NCBI RefSeq assembly: GCF_965363235.1
Contig: NC_134840.1
Span: 59,576,793-59,640,792 of the forward strand
DNA from: Mytilus galloprovincialis
Lineage: Eukaryota; Mollusca; Bivalvia; Mytilida; Mytilidae
DNA: 64,000 nt
Reading direction: 5' to 3'
In this document: one piece after another, positions 47,372 to 64,000 of the stretch
How positions within the stretch are numbered: the first letter of the stretch is position 1
Layout: each line of letters opens with the position of its first letter
Program-made: the position numbers and the translations under genes
Notes under the pieces: generated by a model
The model's database searches: none
Told to the model about the DNA's origin: nothing
The model's input: only the letters and a program-made list of their open reading frames with translations

Positions 47372-47708
47372 GTTGAGTGATAACCACCAAAGTCAATACT
47401 AAACATCCCTTCATGATATGGAAACTAGTGGTATAATTTCAAAGAAATTCATACACTTAATCACAAGTTATTGTTTGAAAACTACAACCTTTTATGGCCC
47501 CTCATTCTTAAACTATTGGGACCATAACCCCCAAAATCAATCCCAACCTTCCTTTAGTGGTATTAAACCTTCTGGTAAAAAATTATAGAGATCCATTTAC
47601 TAAAACAAAAGTTATTGTCCGGAAACAAAATACGTCTTTGGAAGACAACGACTCAGACGACATGACACCATTATACGACACAAAATTTTTTTTGGCAGTC
47701 GTATAAAA
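47372..47708. repeat. TACGACC-family fragment ending in its hairpin
   Basis: A single core unit (ccccaaaatcaatcccaacc-like) ending gacgacatgacaccattata, then ttttggcagtcgtataaaaa. Follows the GCTCAC element by seven bases. Confidence 0.55.
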
Positions 47709-47709
47709 A

Positions 47710-50700
47710 CTTTATCCTGCTCATAATTTTTTATCCTTTAGTTTTTCTATATCTTCTTTAGTTATTGAGATATACAAGTGTCACTTTACCCTTTGTTCTA
47801 ATTTTCAAACATCAGCAATGACTTTTACAGAATCAAATCTTTTGATAATACTTTAAAACTAGATACCCTATGGATGCCAGGCTTCCAAGCATTTGTCTTA
47901 GGTGTCAAGAAAAGTTATAACACAAAGTATTATTTCAATTTTATTTTATTTGACACTCATTCATATATAATCAGTCCTTCATACATCATAACCCTAAAAT
48001 ATCATTTAGAAGCTTAATTTGTGTGACCATTGCCACAATTCATACAATATACTGACAATATAAAAACTCGTATACCATTCACAACTTTATAAAACATAAG
48101 AAAAACAGAGAGATCTTTCAAGACCAACTCTTCAAACAGTATGAAAATGTCCAATTATTTATTCATAATTAATATAAAACAAAAATTAACATTTGTTCAT
48201 GACTTAAAATAACATTTGCTCACTTGTACCAATGTTTCATGAATTTTAAACACCTATCACAACCTGCTTTTGGGAGTTCTAAGAGTAATATTTAAGATTC
48301 CTTTTTCTTATTAATTATCCCTTTATCATTCATGATTAATTCTCTGCTGACTGCTGTAGGATTTGGTAGATTTAAAAACAAAGCATAGAGATACTTTTGT
48401 ATAAATTGAATTCAAATTAATTTCACTAGATAGATTTGTTGGTAGAATATTTTTTTGTCTAATGATTTTATGATGCAGTATAAGCATACAGTTGAAATAT
48501 TCGTGATACCCATTTAAATAATAATAAGCAGTTATGGAAAACATTTTTCGAATTTAGATATATTAAAATAAATGTATCAAAATCAAAGTTAAAATATCCA
48601 AAAGTAAACCTTAAATAAAAGTATATACATTTTTTCTATTCGTAACTGAAAGGAAAAGCAAATGACAGTACTGGACTTTCAACTTATTTTCAAAAATAAA
48701 TTGTAAACCACAATATTTCTGAATGAAATCTCCCCAATTAAAACAGGATTGCTAATGCAAGTAATTATTAAGGTGTTCAGTTTGGATTTTTTTAAATCAC
48801 TATTTTTAATCAATCTACTGTCATTTAACCATTATCCTTAAATTCAGCAGTACAGCATGGCAATAATTTATAAACTGCAATCCTGAGAAGTAGCATTTGT
48901 AAAATAAAAAGAATCAAAATAATTCAGCATAAAAACCTTCCATCTTGGAACACACTTAACTGACAGAATGTACCAACAACACATAAAATTGAAACACACT
49001 AAAACATGCACACATAAAATATGAATTAAGTATAAAATTCAAACATTTAACCAACTCTAGATATATACTAATGTTTAACAATATTTTGAATATATAAATG
49101 ACAAATATATTGAAATATCCTAATATTATTTGTACAGCCAAGGACCTTTAGCTCTAATAACAATGATAACTCATGGAAATTACAAACATCACAATTTCAA
49201 ACAACTAGGCAATAAATCTAACTAAGACAAAAAATGCAAAAGGACTTTTATAGCATTTAGTCCATGAAAACTACACTAAATGTAAAAAGAACAAAAATAA
49301 CATTCTCTCCTTTTAAAAGTTACATGTTTTTGTGTAAACATTTGTAGTGAATATAAATTTCTAACCCATTATTGGAAGTTTAATTATTTTCTATTTTTTT
49401 TCCATTTTTTTTTTAACTAATAGAGCTCATTCATACCTTTACTTGGACAACATATCTTAAAAATTTAAGATTTTATGGTTTTCACATGCGACTGACTGTC
49501 AAGAGGACATTGTTGTCACTTTGGAAGTATAAATGAGCCAGGAAAATAAGATAAATTGGACATATTATACTTAGGTTGGTGGTTTGAAAATATTATTGCT
49601 TGCATGTTTTTGTGGTAAAGTCTGTACACAATAAATGTTAAACATGTAAATAAGTGATCCCTGAGACTGCATTAATAAATGCAAAAATGTTGGTCAAAAA
49701 TAAACAATTCTATTGGTTGAATTAAATTTGAGATATTAATTAAGTTATAAGACCAGATTTTGCTCTTTTGATTTCATTAACTATATCTGACAGAAATTTG
49801 AATTTTCAAATATTTTTTCAGTTAATGATTTGAATGAAAAAATAATTGTTGATCAAATGATTAATTTTTAGATTAACAAATTAGATTTGTTAAAAAATAA
49901 TTTCATGTGAAGACAAACTAGTTGATAATCTATAACTATCTACTATGCCTTACTGCAAAATAACATTACCAATATTCTTGTAAACTATGATGATGGTTTT
50001 GTTTTGCAAATTTGCAAATGAAACACAATTCTGTCATCAGATCTTCATGATGAAAACATGTTTCATTTCAATAAAAAATTGCATATCAATGCTGATCAGT
50101 ACCGGTAAATGATTTACAAGCCTACCATACATTTTATCATCTCAGCTAGGAATAAAATTTGTCTTTTTGGGTCAGCACAATGTCTTTCTACATTCTGTTA
50201 GTCGTGAAGCAACACAATATTTTCAAAAGGATCAAACGTTTAACAATAAAGTAAAAAAAAAAATTCATGTCAATTTCATTCTCCTCTTTAAAAAATTAAA
50301 TTCTAAACAAATATATCTTTAGAATTGAATGATATACTGTAAAGTCAGAAATTATTGCAAGTTTGTCATTTTCGACTAAACTGTGAATTTAATTTTTGCG
50401 ATTATAACCATGTCACATTTTTCTCAATAATAAAAATATTGCAATAATTCATGAATTTACAGTAACAAGAGCATATACATATATATGTAGAGCAAATGAG
50501 ATTCTTTGCATGATTACTAACTTAAAACAGTACACAGTTTAAAAAGGCCTCTTAAGGATAATGACTTAGAGATGCACTGCTAAATTATGTTCTTGGTCAA
50601 ATTGAAAGCAGAAGTATGCTCATAAAATGTCTGATTCTACTTTCAAAGACAAGAATGAGATCATACGAATGAAACAGAAACGATGTATGAAACTGTTTAA

Positions 50701-51345
50701 CATATTTACGTACATGACTTGAATATTCCATGATCATGCAAACATGAAAGGTGTTACCAAACACTATACCCTGATATGCAGCTGATTGTGTTTATAGGTT
50801 TGTATTTTGATTGATAAGTATCTTTTAAGTTACATTCAAGACATGGTAAACAATGAAATCATACATACATACAGGTTAATTGTTCTTGCAGTGACAAAGA
50901 CTATGTGTGCATATGGGATGAAAAACCACAATCAATTTTTTAATCAATCAATCATATATGTTTATCAAGAGTTTCTGAGGAAAAATCCTTACAAAATTTC
51001 TTAATGCAACCTTTTCTCATGTAAAAAAAAACAAAAAAAACCCAAAATTTTGTTGAGTAAAAATTGTACAAGCTAAATATATTTCCTAAAACATGTAAAA
51101 GGTTGGTTTCAAATTTGACTAAAAACTATTTGAGAGATCACAAATGGCTTTGTTAAATTTTAAAATATTTTATATTTTGCTAAAAAGAGTATTACTGATC
51201 GTAAATATGATGGGTGTATAGATGGGTGTATAATATTTTGAAGGTTTAATATACACATAAAACTAAAGCTTATTTGACAAACTTTTCAATAAACCAATGT
51301 TTGTCAATGGTTTTGTTTTCAGATGAGCCAACATCACTTAACATA
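47710..51345. other. AT-rich stretch downstream of AMMECR1, no gene seen
   Basis: No exon-like frame. Contains a small MITE at 50336 and a half-copy of the TTAA MITE end (aaggtgttaccaaacactat) near 50747. Part could be a long AMMECR1 3' UTR, but nothing in the sequence proves it. Confidence 0.4.
50336..50463. mobile_element. Small MITE with ACTGTAAA ends
   Basis: Ends actgtaaagtcagaaattat and aattcatgaatttacagt are inverted repeats of about 25 bp. The core (cattttcgactaaactgtga) matches the diverged copy at 21802-22010. Confidence 0.6.
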
Positions 51346-51480
51346 TTTATTAACTGATGAGAAAGTCATAATTAGATTCGAAATCATGCATACAAGATCT
51401 GGTTTCCTGTATAATGGTTTCTTCAGTGGTCCTTGTGAGAATGAGTTGAGCTACTGGATCCCTGCTGTACAAAGCTATCA

Positions 51481-61161
<9,681 letters not shown>

Positions 61162-61162
61162 A

Positions 61163-61219
61163 TTATCCCAAAAACTCAAACAAACCCTTCGGAACCAAAT
61201 CTTTGAGTAGGTTTTTCAT
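61163..61219 (-). promoter_or_regulatory. Upstream ORF of AMMECR1
   Basis: ATG at 61219-61217, 18 codons, TAA at 61165-61163. One base separates the uORF stop from the AMMECR1 ATG. Whether it lies in the mRNA depends on the transcription start, which I cannot place. Confidence 0.5.
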
Positions 61220-61600
61220 ATCAGATATAGAAAAGATCCGATTTTTTTTTATTTGACTGGTTTAAATTTTATTTTTACTAATTTTACTTTGCTCTTTGGT
61301 TAAAGTCAAACACAAGCTAAATCAGTCGATCCAGTTTTCATTCGAATTATCTAAGCGTTTTTCTTAAAATGTAAGGTAAAGCGTAGAAAACCTACGAAAA
61401 GCAGATGAAGGGGATGACATGAGGCACCAACATTACTAAAGTATGCAAGAAATATTGTTCTATATTAGCACATATTCATATACAATACATAACATACATG
61501 ACACACCCTCAGCAATAGCTAATTGACCTTTGAAACTTTTGCATAATGAACATTTTAAAGTTTATAGGTTATGAATATTATAGGTCAGTTTTGGGCACAA

Positions 61601-61714
61601 GAGTTTGAAATCCTATCAATAAGGGGGTAAAAATATACCAAAGTCGACTATCACAGTAGAGCTTCTCTCGACTTTGGTATATTTTTACCCCCTTATTGAT
61701 AGGATTTCAAACTC
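61601..61714. repeat. Perfect 47-bp inverted repeat with 20-bp loop
   Basis: Left arm 61601-61647 and right arm 61668-61714 are exact reverse complements (gagtttgaaatcctatcaat ... tcga). Loop is ctatcacagtagagcttctc. About 440 bp upstream of AMMECR1. Confidence 0.95.
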
Positions 61715-61967
61715 CTGTGGTTTTGGGGGACCACTGCCACTGGCACTAATAATATATTTTGGCACTGAGCCACTATGCCATTGCCATGAAGGTCAACCAA
61801 TCCTGGCTTTGAGGCGTTCAATGGCATAGGAAACTATTAAAAATTAAAATTGAACTAATTACACCTTGGCAATGGCAGACTAATCACTATTAACCGTATT
61901 GCAATCGACTTATAACACCTAGTCCAAATAATTATGACGTTTAGACTAAATAGCATCAAGAGACAAG

Positions 61968-62592
61968 CGGTACCACGATTTCCCGAGAAATACGAGAAAA
62001 ACGTAATATCCCGAAAACAAGATGATATATCCCAAGAAAAAGATTTTCTATGGTGTTATGTTACTTTTTATAGTGGTTTACTACTTTTGACAATATGAAA
62101 GAATACTACTTATCGATATTACTCGTTTTTATTCAATAAAAATGCAATTTCAGCTTTGTTAAACATCATTCGATTAACTACGTCTCTTCGAGCATTGTAT
62201 ATTTCGGGAGTCAGTCGGACGCGAAATCTAGACCGCTGCAAAACGGACATGAATACAATTGCAACTCCCCTCGAAAGGCTAGCTCCATTAAAAGTATTTA
62301 AGTCCTTTTCGAAAGCAGTCTCATCAAATTGTAAATTACTGCAATCGTTTGAGCCAATTTGACATATGACAACATGAGGCGCGTAATGTACAAATAGGAC
62401 TGATTCAATTTCAGTAATCAACCTTTTGATAGTAGCTCCCGGATAGCCATAAACCTTAGTCGTTGTATGCTGTTACATTAATTGAAGCAAAAAAACACCT
62501 TGAACACCAATAAAAATCTTTTTCTCGGGATATATCATCTTGTTTTCGGGATATTACCTTTTTCTCGTATTTCTCGGGAAATCGTGGTATCC
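61968..62592. mobile_element. Mutator-like element with 9-bp duplication, carrying a gene fragment
   Basis: TIRs of about 80 bp: left ggtaccacgatttcccgaga, right end tctcgggaaatcgtggtatc. AGAGACAAG flanks both sides (61959-61967, 62593-62601). The arms contain repeated atatcccgaa/gatatatccc motifs. The centre is a minus-strand hydrolase-like frame, not a transposase. Confidence 0.82.
62119..62465 (-). pseudogene. SGNH/GDSL-hydrolase-like fragment captured in the element
   Basis: Frame reads VYGYPGATIKRLI, then HYAPHVVICQIGSNDCSNL and later YNARRDVVNRMM. 'G.pGat...l...PdvvilqiGsND' is the first half of SGNH hydrolase domains (block III contains G-x-N-D). The catalytic Ser block and the last Asp-x-x-His block are not visible, so it is a partial copy. 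Confidence 0.55.
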
Positions 62593-62601
62593 AGAGACAA
62601 G

Positions 62602-63064
62602 ACACTCTGCAACCCTTGAAAATACAAATCCGCACCATTGTTGGTCTTCAGAAACTTTGTGACCAAAACAAATTGCTTCTGTTTTTTTCTCTCTATTTTC
62701 AAGTCATCATATTAAAATTAAGATTGCTGAGTTCACTAATAATACATGTACAACAACAAAAGCTAAAATCATGAAAATTTAACTTGACCTGCATTTAGTC
62801 ACAGGAAACAACATATCTAAATTTGAAGAAAAAAAATTCTGATCGTTTTCATGTAAATGTCAAATGAATGAATATTATGTAACATATCCTCATGTCAGGT
62901 TTATTGTAAAAAAATGCTATTTTAAAGTCATAATAAACGAGTGACCAGTGAAAAATAAAGTTATTCCAATTCTTGAATCAATGCATACAAACATCATAAA
63001 ACTAAGTCTTCTATGCACGATTTTATCATTTTTTTCGCATAAATTTCGTATAATCGTCATTTTT
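62602..63064. other. AT-rich spacer, nothing recognised
   Basis: No repeat family, exon or palindrome noticed in this stretch. Confidence 0.5.
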
Positions 63065-64000
63065 AGCTCACCTGGCCCGAAGGGCCAAGTGAGCTTTTCC
63101 CATCACTTTGCGTCCGTCGTCGTCGTCTGTCGTCCGTCGTCTGTCGTCCGTCGTCGTTAACTTTTACAAAAATCTTCTCCTCTGAAACTACTAATCCAAA
63201 TTGAACCAAACTTGGCCACAATCATCATTGGGGTATCTAGTTTAAAAAATGTGTGGCGTGACCCGGTCAACCAACCAAGATGGCCGCCACGGCTAAAAAT
63301 AGAACATAGGGGTAAAATGCAGTTTTTGGCTTATAACTCAAAAGCCAAAGCATTTAGAGGAAATTTGACGGGGGTAAAAATGTTTATCAGGTCAAGATCT
63401 ATCTGCCCTGAAATTTTCAGATGAATCGGTCAACCCGTTGTTGGGTTGCTGCCCCTGAATTGGTAATTTTGAGGAAATTTTGCTGTTTTTGGTTATTATC
63501 TTGAATATTATTATAGATAGAGATAAACTGTAAACAGCAATAATGTTCGGCAAAGTTAGATTTACAAATAAGTCAACATGATTGAAATGGTCAATTGACC
63601 CCTTTAGGAGTTATTGCCCTTTATAGTCAATTTTTAACCATTTTTCATAAATCTAAGTAATCTTTTACAAAAATCTTCTCCTCTGAAACTACAGGGCCAA
63701 ATTAATCCAAACTTGGCCACAATCATCTTTGGGGTATCTAGTTAAAAAAATGTGTGGCGTGACCCAGTCAACCAACCAAGATGGCCGCCACGGCTAAAAA
63801 TAGAACATAGGGGTAAAATGCAGTTTTTGGCTTATAAATCAAAAACCAAAGCATTTAGAGGAAATCTGACGTGGTGTAAAAATGTTCATCAGGTCAAGAT
63901 CTATCTGCCCTGAAATTTTCAGATGAACCGGTCAACCTGTTGTTGGGTTGCTGCCCCTGAATTGGTAATTTTGAGGAAATTTTGCTGTTTTTGGTTATTA
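63065..64000 (-). mobile_element. GCTCAC-family element, minus copy, cut by the window edge
   Basis: Hairpin end agctcacctggcccgaaggg / ccaagtgagct at 63065, then (cgtcgtc)n at 63113-63160, then two ~530-bp units each with cttctcctctgaaactac, gatggccgccacggctaaaa and gttgttgggttgctgcccct. The two units are closely similar, so this is the youngest-looking copy here. Confidence 0.75.

Overview
This window looks like nuclear DNA from a marine bivalve, most likely a mussel of the Mytilus group. Genes are split by GT-AG introns, the DNA is AT-rich, and introns and intergenic space are packed with short dispersed repeats of bivalve type: ~160-bp core-repeat elements ending in a hairpin, GGCGGATCC mini-elements, and a repeat ending in the 'caatcataccacatcttctt' motif. 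The species call is inference from remembered repeat families. The gene calls rest on translated exons whose splice phases all close.

Three genes can be assembled. (1) Plus strand, 875-18147: the 3' ten exons of poly(ADP-ribose) glycohydrolase (PARG), with its 5' exons left of the window. The GGG-x7-QEE catalytic signature and the [10 protein letters not shown] loop are intact, but about 840 extra residues sit between them. That insert is serine-rich, carries about ten copies of an [F/Y]A-x2-[L/I] amphipathic helix and several R-R-x-S sites, and resembles a PKA-anchoring scaffold. (2) Minus strand, 37601-34570: a complete six-exon gene for a 393-residue protein I do not recognise, with two 46-residue helical repeats and a Cys-rich tail. 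(3) Minus strand, 61161-51481: complete five-exon AMMECR1 (231 residues, LRGCIGTF signature), with an 18-codon uORF ending one base before the start codon. PARG and gene 2 converge; gene 2 and AMMECR1 point the same way.

Region by region: 1-5100 holds a 161-bp satellite, nested repeats and a perfect 690-bp tandem duplication, all in or next to PARG introns. 7718-12683 is a repeat-filled PARG intron. 18.1-34.5 kb is intergenic, with MITEs, SINE-like and hairpin-ended repeats. 38.3-39.4 kb is a long-TIR element inside the putative 5' intron of gene 2. 39.4-51.3 kb is intergenic, with a three-level nest of elements at 45.0-47.4 kb. 51.6-61 kb is AMMECR1 with repeats in every large intron. 61.6-62.6 kb holds a perfect foldback and a Mutator-like element carrying a piece of an SGNH-hydrolase-like gene. 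The right end runs into another hairpin-ended repeat. I saw no rRNA, tRNA or CRISPR.
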